Positions 35,331 to 45,455 of a DNA stretch of 64,000 nucleotides are shown here, piece by piece. Positions within the stretch are counted from its first letter, which is position 1. Every line of letters starts with the position of its first letter. The stretch lies in the NCBI GenBank assembly GCA_934162285.1, contig CAKPHY010000001.1, positions 1 to 64,000 of the forward strand, read 5' to 3'. This DNA is from an uncultured Bacilli bacterium. GTDB taxonomy: Bacteria > Bacillota_I > Bacilli_A > RF39 > UBA660. A program made the translations under genes and the position numbers. Below the pieces are notes generated by a model. That model ran no database searches. It had not been told where the DNA came from and worked only from the letters and a program-made list of their open reading frames with translations.

Positions 35331-35699
35331 TTATAATACTTCTTTTGCTAGTGATACGATCTTCATATAATCTTTATCACGTAATTCACGAGCAACTGGT
35401 CCAAATACACGAGTTCCAACTGGGCTCTTATCGTCTTTAATTATAACGCAAGCGTTATCGTCAAATTTTATATAAGATCCATCGGCTCTTCTAAGACCAA
35501 ATTTACTTCTAACAACTACAGCTTTTACAACTTTACCCTTGCGAACTGTACCATTAGGAGTAGCTTTTTTAATAGCCCCTACGACTACATCTCCAATATT
35601 TCCTGTTTTAACTTTGCTTCCTCCAAGAACACGGATAACAGATAGTTCACGTGCTCCTGAGTTATCAGCAACTTTCAAACGACTTTCTGGTTGAATCAT
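35331..35699 (-). CDS. rplN: Ribosomal protein L14
   Basis: A 122-residue subunit-interface protein with D-N-S-G-A-R-E and [10 protein letters not shown] motifs. Confidence 0.97.
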   Translation of the reverse strand: MIQPESRLKVADNSGARELSVIRVLGGSKVKTGNIGDVVVGAIKKATPNGTVRKGKVVKAVVVRSKFGLRRADGSYIKFDDNACVIIKDDKSPVGTRVFGPVARELRDKDYMKIVSLAKEVL

Positions 35700-35723
35700 A
35701 ATTAATCCTCCTATCGTTTACAA

Positions 35724-35984
35724 TTATAGAATAATTGCTTTTTCTACAACTTCTACTAGACGGAAATGCTTTGTTTTTGAAAGCGGTCTAGTTTCAGCTA
35801 TACGTACTATATCACCAGTTTGTGCAACACAGTTTTCATCATGTGCAGCATATTTTTTAGAGTATTTAACACGTTTTCCATATTTTGAATTAACTTTGTA
35901 AGTTTCAACTAATACTGTAATAGTTTTATCACACTTGTTGCTAACAACTTTACCAACTAATTCTCTTGCGTTTTTCTTTTCCAT
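35724..35984 (-). CDS. rpsQ: Ribosomal protein S17
   Basis: An 86-residue OB-fold 16S-binding protein. I start at the ATG at 35984 with GGAGGT seven bases before; four further codons upstream would overlap that site. R-P-L-S-K-T-K-H-F is diagnostic. Confidence 0.95.
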   Translation of the reverse strand: MEKKNARELVGKVVSNKCDKTITVLVETYKVNSKYGKRVKYSKKYAAHDENCVAQTGDIVRIAETRPLSKTKHFRLVEVVEKAIIL

Positions 35985-35995
35985 AAATACCTCCA

Positions 35996-36184
35996 TTATT
36001 TTTCACGTTCACGTAAGATTGTTTTCATACGTGCAACTAACTTTCTTAGTTCTCTAATTCTTGAAGGTTTTTCTAAATTACCTGACGCTTGGCTCATACG
36101 CAAATTAAATAATTCTTCTTTTGATTCAGCAATCTTCTTATTTAATTCTTCATTGCTTAATGCTCTAATATCTTTATTATTCAT
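35996..36184 (-). CDS. rpmC: Ribosomal protein L29
   Basis: A 62-residue two-helix protein at the exit tunnel. I start at the ATG at 36184 (GGTGA five bases before; L29 homologues start here with M-x-x-K-D-I-R); an ATG at 36196 lies inside rplP. Start overlaps the end of rplP. Confidence 0.92.
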   Translation of the reverse strand: MNNKDIRALSNEELNKKIAESKEELFNLRMSQASGNLEKPSRIRELRKLVARMKTILREREK

Positions 36185-36602
36185 GCGCTTCACCATCTTT
36201 CTTTACAAATTTACATCTAATTGGTAATTTATGCATTGCTAAACGTAATGCTTCACGAGCTGTTGCTTCGTCAACTTCACCAATTTCAAACATAATTTTA
36301 TTTTTCTTAACAACTGCAACCCATACTTCTGGTTGACCTTTACCTTTACCCATACGAGTTTCTAAAGGAATTTTAGTTAATGATAAGTGTGGGAAAATAT
36401 TTATCCAAACTTTTCCACCACGTTTCATATAACGAGTCATAGCAACACGAGCTGCTTCAATTTGTTGTTGTGTAATCCATGCACCTTCTAAGGCCATAAG
36501 ACCATATTCACCAAAGTGTAATTCTGTATTACCTTTAGCTACACCGTCATATCTTAAACGATGAGGACGACGGTACTTAGTTCTTTTTGGTATTACTGCC
36601 AT
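36177..36602 (-). CDS. rplP: Ribosomal protein L16
   Basis: A 141-residue A-site protein with [11 protein letters not shown] and [12 protein letters not shown]. It overlaps the end of rpsC by 26 bases and has an AAGGGGG site inside that gene. Confidence 0.97.
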   Translation of the reverse strand: MAVIPKRTKYRRPHRLRYDGVAKGNTELHFGEYGLMALEGAWITQQQIEAARVAMTRYMKRGGKVWINIFPHLSLTKIPLETRMGKGKGQPEVWVAVVKKNKIMFEIGEVDEATAREALRLAMHKLPIRCKFVKKDGEAHE

Positions 36603-37254
36603 GTTCTTTTCCCCCTTCGTTTTTCTTAGCTAAGATTTCGCCTTTATAGATCCAAACCTTAACACCGATTTTTCCATATGTTGTATCTGCTTCTACATGA
36701 GCATAATCAACATCAGCTCTTAAAGTATGAAGTGGAATATTTCCTTCAGTATAACCTTCAGTTCTTGCCATATCAGCTCCGCCTAAACGTCCTGAAACAG
36801 CAGTTTTAATTCCTTTTGCTCCAGCCTTCATAGTATTACGAATTGCTCTTTTTTGAGAAACTCTGAATGAAACTCTGTTTTCAATTTGATGAGCAATTCC
36901 TTCAGCAACTAGTCTTGCATTTAAATCTGGATTCTTAACTTCCATAATAGAAATTGAAATATCTTCTTTAACTAGTTTTGATAATTCTTTTTTGATCTTT
37001 TCGATTTCTTCACCACTGTGTCCGATTACTACACCTGGCTTAGCAGTATTAATAATTACTTCTGTTTTTCCGTTACTTCTTTCAATAACGATACTTGCAA
37101 CAGCAGCATCTTTTAATTTTGCGTATAAAAACTTACGGATCTTAACATCGTTTTCTAGGAATTTTGCAAAATCTTTATTTCCTGCATACCACTTTGATTC
37201 CCAAGTCTTATTAATTCCCATTCTAAGTCCTATTGGACTAACTTTTTGACCCAC
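36577..37254 (-). CDS. rpsC: Ribosomal protein S3
   Basis: A 225-residue mRNA-entry protein: KH domain with [11 protein letters not shown] and C-terminal domain with [10 protein letters not shown]. The short basic tail overlaps rplP. Confidence 0.97.
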   Translation of the reverse strand: MGQKVSPIGLRMGINKTWESKWYAGNKDFAKFLENDVKIRKFLYAKLKDAAVASIVIERSNGKTEVIINTAKPGVVIGHSGEEIEKIKKELSKLVKEDISISIMEVKNPDLNARLVAEGIAHQIENRVSFRVSQKRAIRNTMKAGAKGIKTAVSGRLGGADMARTEGYTEGNIPLHTLRADVDYAHVEADTTYGKIGVKVWIYKGEILAKKNEGGKEHGSNTKKN

Positions 37255-37271
37255 GAGTTTACCTCCTTTAT

Positions 37272-37607
37272 CTAATTTCTATCACTAACAACGATTGTTA
37301 TGTGACTTGTTCTTTTCTTAATTGGTTCAACGTGTCCACGTGATCCAAATCTCATTCTTTTTAAGGTTCTACCTTCATTTATGAAGGCTTCTTTTACATA
37401 TAAATTATCTTTATTTAATCCTAAATTATTTTCAGCATTAGCTGTAGCAGAAATTAATACTTTACGAATTAATCTAGCTGATTCTTTATTTAAATTTTTA
37501 AGAATAATGTCAGCTTCTTTTACTGATTTTCCTCTGATTAAATCGATAACTAAGCGTGCTTTACGAGGTACAGTTCTTACCTCTTTTGCAGTAGCTCTAG
37601 CTTCCAT
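37272..37607 (-). CDS. rplV: Ribosomal protein L22
   Basis: A 111-residue protein lining the exit tunnel: [14 protein letters not shown] and the tunnel loop K-R-M-R-F-G-S-R-G. Normal length. Confidence 0.97.
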   Translation of the reverse strand: MEARATAKEVRTVPRKARLVIDLIRGKSVKEADIILKNLNKESARLIRKVLISATANAENNLGLNKDNLYVKEAFINEGRTLKRMRFGSRGHVEPIKKRTSHITIVVSDRN

Positions 37608-37626
37608 TTCTGAAACCTCCTATCTT

Positions 37627-37899
37627 CTATTTACTTTCTTTATCGGTTCCGTGTCCACCAAACTTACGAGTAAGTGCAAATTCACCTAATTTGTGGCCTA
37701 CCATATCTTCTGTTACATAAACTGGAATAAATTCTTTTCCATTATGAACTGCAAATGTATGACCAATGAAATCAGGGAATATAGTAGAACGACGTGACCA
37801 TGTTTTAATAACTTCTTTTTTACCACTTTCATTTAAAGCTTTAACTTTTTTCATTAAAGATTCATCTGCAAATGGTCCTTTTTTTAAACTTCTAGCCAT
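37627..37899 (-). CDS. rpsS: Ribosomal protein S19
   Basis: A 90-residue head protein with A-R-S-L-K-K-G-P-F and K-F-G-G-H-G near the C-terminus. Confidence 0.97.
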   Translation of the reverse strand: MARSLKKGPFADESLMKKVKALNESGKKEVIKTWSRRSTIFPDFIGHTFAVHNGKEFIPVYVTEDMVGHKLGEFALTRKFGGHGTDKESK

Positions 37900-37915
37900 T
37901 TATATCATCCTTTCA

Positions 37916-38746
37916 CTATTTTTTACGACGACGTACTATTAACTTATTAGAAGCTTTTTTATTCTTACGTGTCTTGTAACCAAGTGCTGGCTTACCCCAT
38001 GGAGTAACAGGTCCTTTACGTCCGATTGGTGCACGACCTTCACCACCACCGTGTGGGTGATCGTTAGGGTTCATAACAGAACCACGAACAGTTGGTTTAA
38101 TACCCATGTGACGTTTGCGTCCAGCTTTTCCAATGTTTACTAGTTCGTGATCTAAGTTTCCTACTACACCAATAGTAGCACGACAAATTCCTAATACTTT
38201 ACGAACTTCGCCACTATTTAAACGGATAAGTACATACTTTCCTTCACTACCTAATATTTGAACACTTGAACCAGCTGATCTTGCAAGTTGTCCACCTTTT
38301 CCAGGTTTTAATTCAACATTATGTACTAATGTACCTTCTGGAATTTTATTTAATGGTAAATTGTTACCTACTTTAATATCAGCATTTTCGCCGCTTTCGA
38401 TTTTATCTCCAACTTTAATTCCGTTTGGAGCTAATATGTATCTTTTTTCGCCATCGGCATATGTAATTAAGGCAATGTTTGCTGTTCTGTTTGGATCATA
38501 TTCGATAGAACTTACAGTTCCAACAATGCCATCTTTTAAACGTTTGAAATCAATTAAACGGTATTTTCTTTTTGCGCCACCACCACGGTGTCTTAAAGTA
38601 ATTTTACCTTGATTATTACGTCCGCCATTTTTCTTTAATGTAATAACTAATGATTTTTCAGGAGTGGCCTTTGTAAGAACATCATTGATTAATGTTGACA
38701 TGCCACGTTGACCGTTAGTCATTGACTTATAATTTTTTACTGGCAT
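37916..38746 (-). CDS. rplB: Ribosomal protein L2
   Basis: A 276-residue peptidyl-transferase-centre protein. It has G-G-G-A-K-R-K-Y-R and the catalytic-region [13 protein letters not shown] loop. Confidence 0.97.
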   Translation of the reverse strand: MPVKNYKSMTNGQRGMSTLINDVLTKATPEKSLVITLKKNGGRNNQGKITLRHRGGGAKRKYRLIDFKRLKDGIVGTVSSIEYDPNRTANIALITYADGEKRYILAPNGIKVGDKIESGENADIKVGNNLPLNKIPEGTLVHNVELKPGKGGQLARSAGSSVQILGSEGKYVLIRLNSGEVRKVLGICRATIGVVGNLDHELVNIGKAGRKRHMGIKPTVRGSVMNPNDHPHGGGEGRAPIGRKGPVTPWGKPALGYKTRKNKKASNKLIVRRRKK

Positions 38747-38764
38747 ACTTTTCCTCCTTCAAGA

Positions 38765-39046
38765 TTAGTTAAGTTCGATTGAACTTCCTTCTTTTAACTT
38801 AACAATTGCTTTTTTAACTTTGTTAGTTTTTCCAGTATAACGACCAACTCTTCTATCTTTTGGTCTTACTGTTACAGTGTTAACACTTGCAACTTTTACT
38901 TTGAATACTTCTTCAATTGCTTGTTTAATTTGTATTTTATTAGCTTTAACATCTACACTAAATGTATATGTGTTAGCATTTTGTGCTAAATCTGAACTTT
39001 TTTCAGTTATGATTTTGCCTTTAATAATATCGCGTGCGTTACTCAT
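38765..39046 (-). CDS. rplW: Ribosomal protein L23
   Basis: A 93-residue exit-site protein that docks trigger factor and SRP. I-I-T-E-K-S and [15 protein letters not shown] are diagnostic. Start overlaps the rplD stop. Confidence 0.97.
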   Translation of the reverse strand: MSNARDIIKGKIITEKSSDLAQNANTYTFSVDVKANKIQIKQAIEEVFKVKVASVNTVTVRPKDRRVGRYTGKTNKVKKAIVKLKEGSSIELN

Positions 39047-39669
39047 TATTTTAAAGCCTCCTCAATATTTTTAAGAGCAGTTTCAGTTATGATTAATTTA
39101 TCAGCACTTACTACATCTAAAGTATTGATTTCATTAGCTTCTAATAAAATAACATTATTTAAATTACGAGTTGCTAAGATTAAGTTATCATTTAATTCAT
39201 CAACAACAATTAAAGTTTTCTTAGTTGCTCCTAATGTATTTAATAAATTCTTAACTTCTTTTGTTTTATTACTTTCTAAAGCAAAATTATCAACAACGAT
39301 TAATTCGCTTCCTAATACTTTATATGAAAGAGCTGATTTTAATGCTAAACGTCTTTCTTTCTTATTCATTTTAACTTTGTATGAACGTGGATGTGGTCCG
39401 AATACAATTCCACCACCTGGCCAGTTAGGAGATCTACGACTTCCTTGACGAGCACGTCCAGTACCTTTTTGACGCCATGGTTTTGCGCCACCACCACTCA
39501 CTTCGCTGCGAGTTTTAGTGCTAGCAGTTCCTTGACGTAAAGATGCTTGTGATAAAACGATGGCATCATATAATACAGCATCATTTGGTTCAATTGCCCA
39601 AATTTCTGTATTTAATGTTACATCTTTAACTTTATCACCTTTAGTATTTAATACAGATACTTTACTCAT
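39046..39669 (-). CDS. rplD: Ribosomal protein L4
   Basis: A 207-residue protein with the tunnel loop [15 protein letters not shown]. Known in other bacteria as the autoregulator of the S10 operon. Confidence 0.97.
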   Translation of the reverse strand: MSKVSVLNTKGDKVKDVTLNTEIWAIEPNDAVLYDAIVLSQASLRQGTASTKTRSEVSGGGAKPWRQKGTGRARQGSRRSPNWPGGGIVFGPHPRSYKVKMNKKERRLALKSALSYKVLGSELIVVDNFALESNKTKEVKNLLNTLGATKKTLIVVDELNDNLILATRNLNNVILLEANEINTLDVVSADKLIITETALKNIEEALK

Positions 39670-39681
39670 TTATTTGCCCTC

Positions 39682-40434
39682 CTACTCGTTTACACTTTCT
39701 GAAGTTTCGTTTTCTACTGCTTCTGCAGCTTCTTCTTTAACTTCTTCTACAGCATCAACAACAGTTTCATAGCAAACCAATTCTTCTGCTTCATTAACTT
39801 TTCCTGGAGTTTTTGTAGATGTTTTAATAAATACTAATGATTGTTTAGCACCTGGAATATTTCCTTTTACTAAAATTACATTTTCTTTAGCATCTACAGC
39901 AACTATTTCTAAGTTTTGAATTGTTACTGTTAATTGACCCATATGGCCTGGTAATTTTTTACCTGGTATAACTCTCATTGGTCTCATTGTTCCTAATGAA
40001 CCTGGTCTTCTATGATAATGTGAACCATGTCCCATAGGTCCTCTTGATTGACCATGACGTTTAATAACGCCTTGGAACCCTTTACCTTTAGTAGTTCCTG
40101 TTACATCAACAACTTCACCTTCAGTAAAGATATCAACTTTGATTTCTTGACCAAGTGTATAGTTATTTACGTCTACACCTTTGATTTCTTTAAAGAAGCG
40201 CTTAGGTGTTGTGTTTGCTTTATTAGTGTGACCTAATGAAGCTTTTGTTGCTAACTTTTCGCGTTTAGTATCAAAACCTAATTGAATAGCTTCATAACCA
40301 TCGTTTTCTTTTGTCTTAATTTGTGTTACCACATTTGGTTCAACTGAAACAACTGTTACTGGTATCAATTTTCCTGATTTTGTAAACACTTGAGTCATTC
40401 CGATCTTACGACCTAAGATTCCTTTCATTTCCAT
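39682..40434 (-). CDS. rplC: Ribosomal protein L3 with an acidic C-terminal extension
   Basis: A 250-residue protein against about 205-210 normally. The core ([10 protein letters not shown] to K-T-S-T-K) is standard, including the long loop [12 protein letters not shown] near the peptidyl-transferase centre. The last 40 residues are Glu/Val/Ala-rich and acidic. GGAGG precedes both ATG codons at 40434 and 40428; the start is uncertain by two codons. Confidence 0.96.
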   Translation of the reverse strand: MEMKGILGRKIGMTQVFTKSGKLIPVTVVSVEPNVVTQIKTKENDGYEAIQLGFDTKREKLATKASLGHTNKANTTPKRFFKEIKGVDVNNYTLGQEIKVDIFTEGEVVDVTGTTKGKGFQGVIKRHGQSRGPMGHGSHYHRRPGSLGTMRPMRVIPGKKLPGHMGQLTVTIQNLEIVAVDAKENVILVKGNIPGAKQSLVFIKTSTKTPGKVNEAEELVCYETVVDAVEEVKEEAAEAVENETSESVNE

Positions 40435-40442
40435 ATTTCCTC

Positions 40443-40751
40443 CTATAATTTGATTTGAATATCAACACCGCTTGGAATATCTAAGTGTGCTAAAGCATCT
40501 ACAGTTTCCTTGCTTGGGTTAATGATATCAATTAATCTCTTGTGTGTTCTTTTTTCAAATTGTTCACGTGAATCTTTATATTTGTGAACAGCTCTCAAAA
40601 TAGTGATTTTTTCGATTTCAGTTGGTAGTGGAATTGGTCCTACTACTTCGCCTCCAGTTCTTTTCACTGTTTCGATAATTTTGCCACAAGCTGTGTCTAA
40701 TGTCTTGTGTTCAAATGCTTTTAATCTGATTCGAACTTTAGTTTTTGACAT
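40443..40751 (-). CDS. rpsJ: Ribosomal protein S10
   Basis: This is 102 residues from the ATG at 40751 with a GGAGG site; the open frame to 40823 is leader. [11 protein letters not shown] and the D-I-P-S-G-V-D-I end are standard. It is the first gene of the S10-spc-alpha operon; S10 (NusE) also acts in antitermination. Confidence 0.97.
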   Translation of the reverse strand: MSKTKVRIRLKAFEHKTLDTACGKIIETVKRTGGEVVGPIPLPTEIEKITILRAVHKYKDSREQFEKRTHKRLIDIINPSKETVDALAHLDIPSGVDIQIKL

Positions 40752-40885
40752 ATTATCCTCCCTTCGCCTATATCTAGTATAGACTCGCTCCGTACGAAAA
40801 CCTAATATATCCGGTTTTATCAACTAATAAATAAACAACTTAACCGGGTGTATCAGCAACCTCGCACATCCTCGCGTGCCACACG
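40752..40885 (-). promoter_or_regulatory. S10 operon 5' leader with hairpins
   Basis: The roughly 135-base leader contains a CCGGTT/AACCGG long-range stem with an AT-rich loop (minus strand, around 40812-40848), a GC-rich CGTGTGGCACGCG element near its 5' end and a GTCTATACTAGATATAG stem before the ribosome binding site. A structured r-protein leader controlled by L4 or another protein is plausible. I cannot assign a named family. Confidence 0.5.
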
Positions 40886-40891
40886 ACTAAG

Positions 40892-40920
40892 ATTATACAC
40901 AATTAACATATTATTTGCAA
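40892..40920 (-). promoter_or_regulatory. S10 operon promoter
   Basis: TTGCAA (40915-40920), 17-bp spacer, TATAAT (40892-40897) on the minus strand. Confidence 0.82.
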
Positions 40921-40975
40921 GCATTTTTTACTTTTTTTTACAAAAATTTTTTTTAATTTTAAAATATGAAAAAAA

Positions 40976-40998
40976 GAAAGCAATTTTTTTATGCTTTC
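40976..40998 (-). terminator. Terminator after the acyl ligase gene
   Basis: A 7-bp GAAAGCA/TGCTTTC stem with a T7 run on the minus strand, 14 bases after the ligase stop. Confidence 0.75.
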
Positions 40999-41011
40999 CT
41001 TATTATATATA

Positions 41012-42739
41012 TTATTTATTATTTTCTTTTTCAAGTTCTTTATATGCTACTTTACCAACCAATGTTCGTGGTAAACTATCACGATATTCAAAATAATATG
41101 GCATCGTGTATTTAGCAAGATTTCTTTGACAATGTTCTTCAATATCTTTTTTTAATTCATTGGTTAAAGTTATTCCTTCATTTAATACTATATAAGCTTT
41201 AGCTACTTGAACTTTGTGAGGATGACTTACACCAATTACTGTTGATGTTAAAACCGCAGGATGTTCATTTATTACTTTTTCAACATGACTTGGGTATATA
41301 TTATAACCAGACGATATTATCACTCTTTTTAATCTTTGTTTAAAATAAACAAAACCATCTTCATCCATAGAACCAATATCTCCAGTATGAAGCCAAACGT
41401 GACCATCTTCATGAGTTCTTAAAGTCTGCATTGTTTCTTCTAAATTATTTAAATATCCAACCATTACTGAAGGCCCTGATATACATATTTCACCATCAGT
41501 ATTAGTTGGTGCTTCATCATGAGTTCCGTTAATTACTATTTTAAAATATGTATCTGGGAAAGGAATACCAATACTTCCTTTACGATAATAATTATCTGGT
41601 GTTAAACATGTTGCCCCAGCACTTTCTGTTAAACCATAGCCTTCTCTAACAATAGCAGTACTACCATGTTCATTTAAAAATTTATCAACTCTTTCTTTTA
41701 AGGTTGGATCTAATGAATCACCACCACAAATAGCATTAGTAACTGTCGCTAACTCATTAGGACCAAAGTCGCCTCTTGTTAGGGAATCAAATAAAGTTGG
41801 TACACCAGCTATAAAATTAGGATGATATTTACGAATTAGATTTACAAATTTCTTAGAAGAAAATTCTGGTATTAATATGCATTTCATTCCTCCTACTAGT
41901 GGTGTATGAATACATACACTTAACCCAAAGCCATGAAAAATAGGCATTATAGCTAGAATAGATTCACCTGGCTTAGCATGGCACATAGCAAGAGCTTGAA
42001 CCGCTACAGCATTAAAATTTTTATTTGACAACATTATTCCTTTAGGGGTTCCAGTTGTACCACCACTATAAAGGATAGCAGCAATACTATCTGGGGTTTT
42101 GTGACATTTATAAGTTCCCGTGTATTTTTTCCCAGCTTCAATAAATTTACGCCAACTAATAATATTATCTCTTTCAATTTTAACATTTATTTTGCGACCT
42201 TTGGTAAGCCAATAAAAGAAAGTCATTGATCTACCAAAATCATTGGCTGCTGAGACAACCACTACTTTTTCTAAATGAGTATTATCAATTATTTCCATTA
42301 CTTTATTATAAGCAATATCAATAGTAATTAAAAAGTTACTATCTGAAATATTTAAATAAAATTCAATTTCTTTTTCAGCTGATAGTGGATGAATCATATT
42401 AGCTGTTGCTCCGATCATATTAACAGCATAGAAGGCCATTAATCCTTGAGGAGTATTGGGCATACAAATAGTAACACGATCGTTTTCTTTAACACCTTGC
42501 ATTTTTAAAGCTTTTGCAACTTCAATAATGCGTTCATAAAATTCTTTAAAAGTGACACTCATGCCATAATATTCATAAGCAATATTATTAGGATATTTAT
42601 TAACTGTATTTTCTAAAAATTCAACGATTGTTCCTTGAGGATATACTAAATTAGGTTTTACGTCACCATAAAATTTTTTCCATGGATTATTTAATGATTC
42701 AGTACTATTTTCTCTTCTTTTCTTGAATAATCTTTTCAC
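41012..42739 (-). CDS. AMP-forming acyl-CoA/acyl ligase
   Basis: This 575-residue ANL-superfamily enzyme has P-loop-like Y-S-G-G-T-T-G-T-P-K-G, motif G-Y-G-L-T-E-S-A-G, W-L-H-T-G-D-I-G and the C-terminal K-R-V-I-I-S-S-G-Y-N-I-Y-P with a final catalytic Lys (V-G-K-V-A). It activates a carboxylate with ATP, most likely a fatty or other acyl acid. It overlaps the acyltransferase-like gene by 35 bases, so the two probably work in sequence: activation, then transfer. The substrate is unknown. Confidence 0.9.
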   Translation of the reverse strand: MKRLFKKRRENSTESLNNPWKKFYGDVKPNLVYPQGTIVEFLENTVNKYPNNIAYEYYGMSVTFKEFYERIIEVAKALKMQGVKENDRVTICMPNTPQGLMAFYAVNMIGATANMIHPLSAEKEIEFYLNISDSNFLITIDIAYNKVMEIIDNTHLEKVVVVSAANDFGRSMTFFYWLTKGRKINVKIERDNIISWRKFIEAGKKYTGTYKCHKTPDSIAAILYSGGTTGTPKGIMLSNKNFNAVAVQALAMCHAKPGESILAIMPIFHGFGLSVCIHTPLVGGMKCILIPEFSSKKFVNLIRKYHPNFIAGVPTLFDSLTRGDFGPNELATVTNAICGGDSLDPTLKERVDKFLNEHGSTAIVREGYGLTESAGATCLTPDNYYRKGSIGIPFPDTYFKIVINGTHDEAPTNTDGEICISGPSVMVGYLNNLEETMQTLRTHEDGHVWLHTGDIGSMDEDGFVYFKQRLKRVIISSGYNIYPSHVEKVINEHPAVLTSTVIGVSHPHKVQVAKAYIVLNEGITLTNELKKDIEEHCQRNLAKYTMPYYFEYRDSLPRTLVGKVAYKELEKENNK

Positions 42740-43583
42740 TTATTTTTTCCTCCAACATTTCGGGATGTTCTAATATATATTCAAACATTTTAAATGATTT
42801 TACGAAGTAAAAACCATCGCCAATTCTTTCATCTAAGTTTATGCCAAAATCACAAAAATCATGTATTTCAATTTCGCCTTTTTCATTAACATATGGTTCT
42901 TTTTTGATTTCACCTATTGTTATTAAAAGAGAGGTTGTACCAATATCTGGAAGATTATGATAAATAGCTCCACCTTCAATACTTCCTAAATTAGAAATAA
43001 GTGCACTACTATAATAGATTAGATTTTCTGTTAAACTACTAGGTAGAAGATCGTGGCGATCCATAAATTTTACAATACCGGCAACTATATTAAATAACCA
43101 TTTAGGTAATTTAGCTAAAAAAGTAATTGCTCCATCGGTTGTATTATCTTTTTTATTTCTTAAATTTGATACATATTTATTAATTTTTTTATGAATTGTA
43201 TTTATATTGTCATCATCTTCAACTTTTAAAACAACCATATTTTCTTTTGATTCATCAGTAAATTCTACTTTAGCAACAAAAGCAAGACGAATATCTTTAT
43301 GATCATAATAATTATTGTTTATTACAAAACGATTTAATAAAGGACGATTATATATGGTTTTAGCAAATGCTGTTAAAAAAGCATGAAAATAAGTAAATCT
43401 TTCATCAGGATTTTCATTTTTCTTTTTTTCCATATATTTTACTAAATTAGTAACATCTATTTTTTGATTTATAAAGACATCAGCATCGCAACGCAGAGGT
43501 TTTATTCGCAGTAAAAATTTTTGAAAAGCTCCTGCATCTCTAACTTTATAGCCATCTCTTCTATCACCAAATCTTTTTTTCAT
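42705..43583 (-). CDS. E2-like (CAT-fold) acyltransferase domain protein
   Basis: A 292-residue protein resembling the catalytic domain of 2-oxoacid dehydrogenase E2/chloramphenicol acetyltransferase without any lipoyl or E3-binding domain. Signs are the F-H-A-F-L-T-A-F-A-K helix, V-x-N-L-G-S-I strand, and a late D-E-R-I-G-D-G-F at the place of the D-H-R-V-x-D-G catalytic motif; the His is Glu here. A GGAGG site precedes the start. It is coupled to the acyl ligase. It may be an acyltransferase that uses another base, or a binding protein. Confidence 0.72.
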   Translation of the reverse strand: MKKRFGDRRDGYKVRDAGAFQKFLLRIKPLRCDADVFINQKIDVTNLVKYMEKKKNENPDERFTYFHAFLTAFAKTIYNRPLLNRFVINNNYYDHKDIRLAFVAKVEFTDESKENMVVLKVEDDDNINTIHKKINKYVSNLRNKKDNTTDGAITFLAKLPKWLFNIVAGIVKFMDRHDLLPSSLTENLIYYSSALISNLGSIEGGAIYHNLPDIGTTSLLITIGEIKKEPYVNEKGEIEIHDFCDFGINLDERIGDGFYFVKSFKMFEYILEHPEMLEEKISEKIIQEKKRK

Positions 43584-43616
43584 ATTAATTCCTCCACTAT
43601 AATTTCACTATTTTTG

Positions 43617-43646
43617 ATTATAGCATAAATAGACTTTTTTTGTAAA
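43617..43646 (-). promoter_or_regulatory. Promoter of the acyltransferase-ligase pair
   Basis: TTTACA (43641-43646), 18-bp spacer, TATAAT with a TG extended -10 (43617-43622) on the minus strand, about 30 bases before the start. Confidence 0.72.
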
Positions 43647-43671
43647 ATTAATCGACATCATGTATGAAAAA

Positions 43672-43687
43672 AAGCACTAATGTGCTT
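43672..43687 (-). terminator. Terminator after the beta-helix protein gene
   Basis: A 6-bp AAGCAC/GTGCTT stem with a T7 tail on the minus strand, at the stop codon of the 586-residue gene. Confidence 0.75.
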
Positions 43688-45446
43688 AATTTATAGTTTT
43701 ACCATTTACATATATTTTATATCCATTAAAATCAATATTGGAATTACTTGAATCTTCATTATTAAAACTTGTTAAATAGGTATCACCTAAAAGTTTTATT
43801 TTTGATGTTTTATCTAGAGTTAGTTCTAAACTTTTAGCTGTATTACTACCATTGATAATTCCTTCAAAAGTAGAGTTGTTTTTTAAAGATATGTTTAAAG
43901 TAGAAATTTTATCAACAACGATATTTCCTTTAATTTTTTGATTAGTAGCATTTAATATTACATCCCCACCATTAGAATTATTGTTTCCCCAAGAATCACT
44001 TTGAATTCTTAAAAAGTTACCTGAAGTATCATTATTTATGATAGTGTTATTTTCTAGTGTTATTGTTGATGATGTATTGGTTACATAAAAAGTGTCACCT
44101 TTATTAGTGGTAATAGTGCTATCTTTAGCTGTAAATTCTGAATTCCCGGTAGCAGCGTCTCCACTCATTGATTGATATAAAAAGATATTTTTATAGGTTG
44201 TTGATTTTCCATTCAATGTTGTATTAGTATCTTCAAGAGTACAAGAATTTAATGTTACTTTATTTTTTCCTTCAATTACAACGCCTTCAGAAGCTGTCGC
44301 AATTAAATTTGCATTGGTTACTGTTATATCAGCGGTTGAATAAATAGTTGGGGATCCTTTACCTGTAGTTTTATATGTGCCTTCATTAACAGTTACTGTT
44401 CCACCACCACGATCACTTCTTATAGCAGCACTTGATGTACCTGCAGTTGCTATTTCTAAATTGGTAGCTTCCATTATTCCTCCACCCGTAGTCATAATGC
44501 CACCAGAGTTATCTTTAGTAGTAGTTATTTTAGAATTTTTAATAATTACTTTAGTTCCATCACTACTACTATTATTTGTTGTTGCTGAACCACCATAACT
44601 AAATACACCATTAGCACCGGTTGCACTTGTTTCGATAGTAACATTTTCCAAAGTTAATGTTGCTTTATCTTTAGCTAAAACTGCTGAATTAGTTCCATAA
44701 AAACTGGTATTATCACCACCATCTGAATCTCCTGTTTTAGAAACAGTGATATTAGATATGTTAGCATCTGCTGTTACTAAAATAGCATTTTCTAAAGCTG
44801 AAGAAGATGTATAATTACCACTTGTAATAGTTGTTTCTTCTTTTATTTCAGTATTTGCTGTATAGTTAGTATTGGTTTGATTATTAGGATTATTTGAATT
44901 ATTTGGATTATTACTTTTACTATTCATTGCTAATAGTGAACTTCCATATGTTAAAATAATCGTCAAGATAATTATCGATAATCCATATATTGTTTTTTTA
45001 TCATTACTAGAAAATGTTTCTAAAGCTGTTTTAGAATTAAAATTTGACATTATTAAATACATTATTGTTGCTGATAAAATTAAACTTTCAATACCAAATA
45101 ATACATAATAAGTTATATCTAAAGAAGTTGATTGATTTGGCATTTGTTGTTTTTCATTACTAGATTCACTAGGTTTATTATTGGCTTCAGTATTATCACC
45201 AGCTGGCTTCTCTGGTGGATTTGAACCATTGCCTGAATCTGGCATTTCTGGTGGTTGATTATCATTTGACATTTCCGGTGATTGATTATCGCCACTTCCA
45301 GAATTTGGCATTTCTGGTCTTTCACCACCCATTTCAGGCATACTATTTTTATTATTAGTTTGAGCTAAATTAACTGTTAAAACCAATGAAGCAATCATTA
45401 ATATTATAAGAATTATACTTACAATATTTTTTGTTTTTTTATGCAT
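43686..45446 (-). CDS. Membrane-anchored beta-helix repeat protein (adhesin-like)
   Basis: This 586-residue protein begins with a signal/anchor helix (about 9-28), followed by a 75-residue low-complexity segment rich in Pro, Glu, Met, Asn and Gly (P-E-M-P repeats). Two transmembrane helices (about 112-130 and 152-172) follow, then about 380 residues of short strand repeats with V-x-x-G/N-x-x-x-T turns typical of a right-handed parallel beta-helix. The repeat domain is probably outside the cell. Similar autotransporter-like Firmicute proteins bind carbohydrate or surfaces. It lies 9 bases after the DUF4353 gene, so they form one operon. Confidence 0.72.
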   Translation of the reverse strand: MHKKTKNIVSIILIILMIASLVLTVNLAQTNNKNSMPEMGGERPEMPNSGSGDNQSPEMSNDNQPPEMPDSGNGSNPPEKPAGDNTEANNKPSESSNEKQQMPNQSTSLDITYYVLFGIESLILSATIMYLIMSNFNSKTALETFSSNDKKTIYGLSIIILTIILTYGSSLLAMNSKSNNPNNSNNPNNQTNTNYTANTEIKEETTITSGNYTSSSALENAILVTADANISNITVSKTGDSDGGDNTSFYGTNSAVLAKDKATLTLENVTIETSATGANGVFSYGGSATTNNSSSDGTKVIIKNSKITTTKDNSGGIMTTGGGIMEATNLEIATAGTSSAAIRSDRGGGTVTVNEGTYKTTGKGSPTIYSTADITVTNANLIATASEGVVIEGKNKVTLNSCTLEDTNTTLNGKSTTYKNIFLYQSMSGDAATGNSEFTAKDSTITTNKGDTFYVTNTSSTITLENNTIINNDTSGNFLRIQSDSWGNNNSNGGDVILNATNQKIKGNIVVDKISTLNISLKNNSTFEGIINGSNTAKSLELTLDKTSKIKLLGDTYLTSFNNEDSSNSNIDFNGYKIYVNGKTIN

Positions 45447-45455
45447 TTTTCCTCC

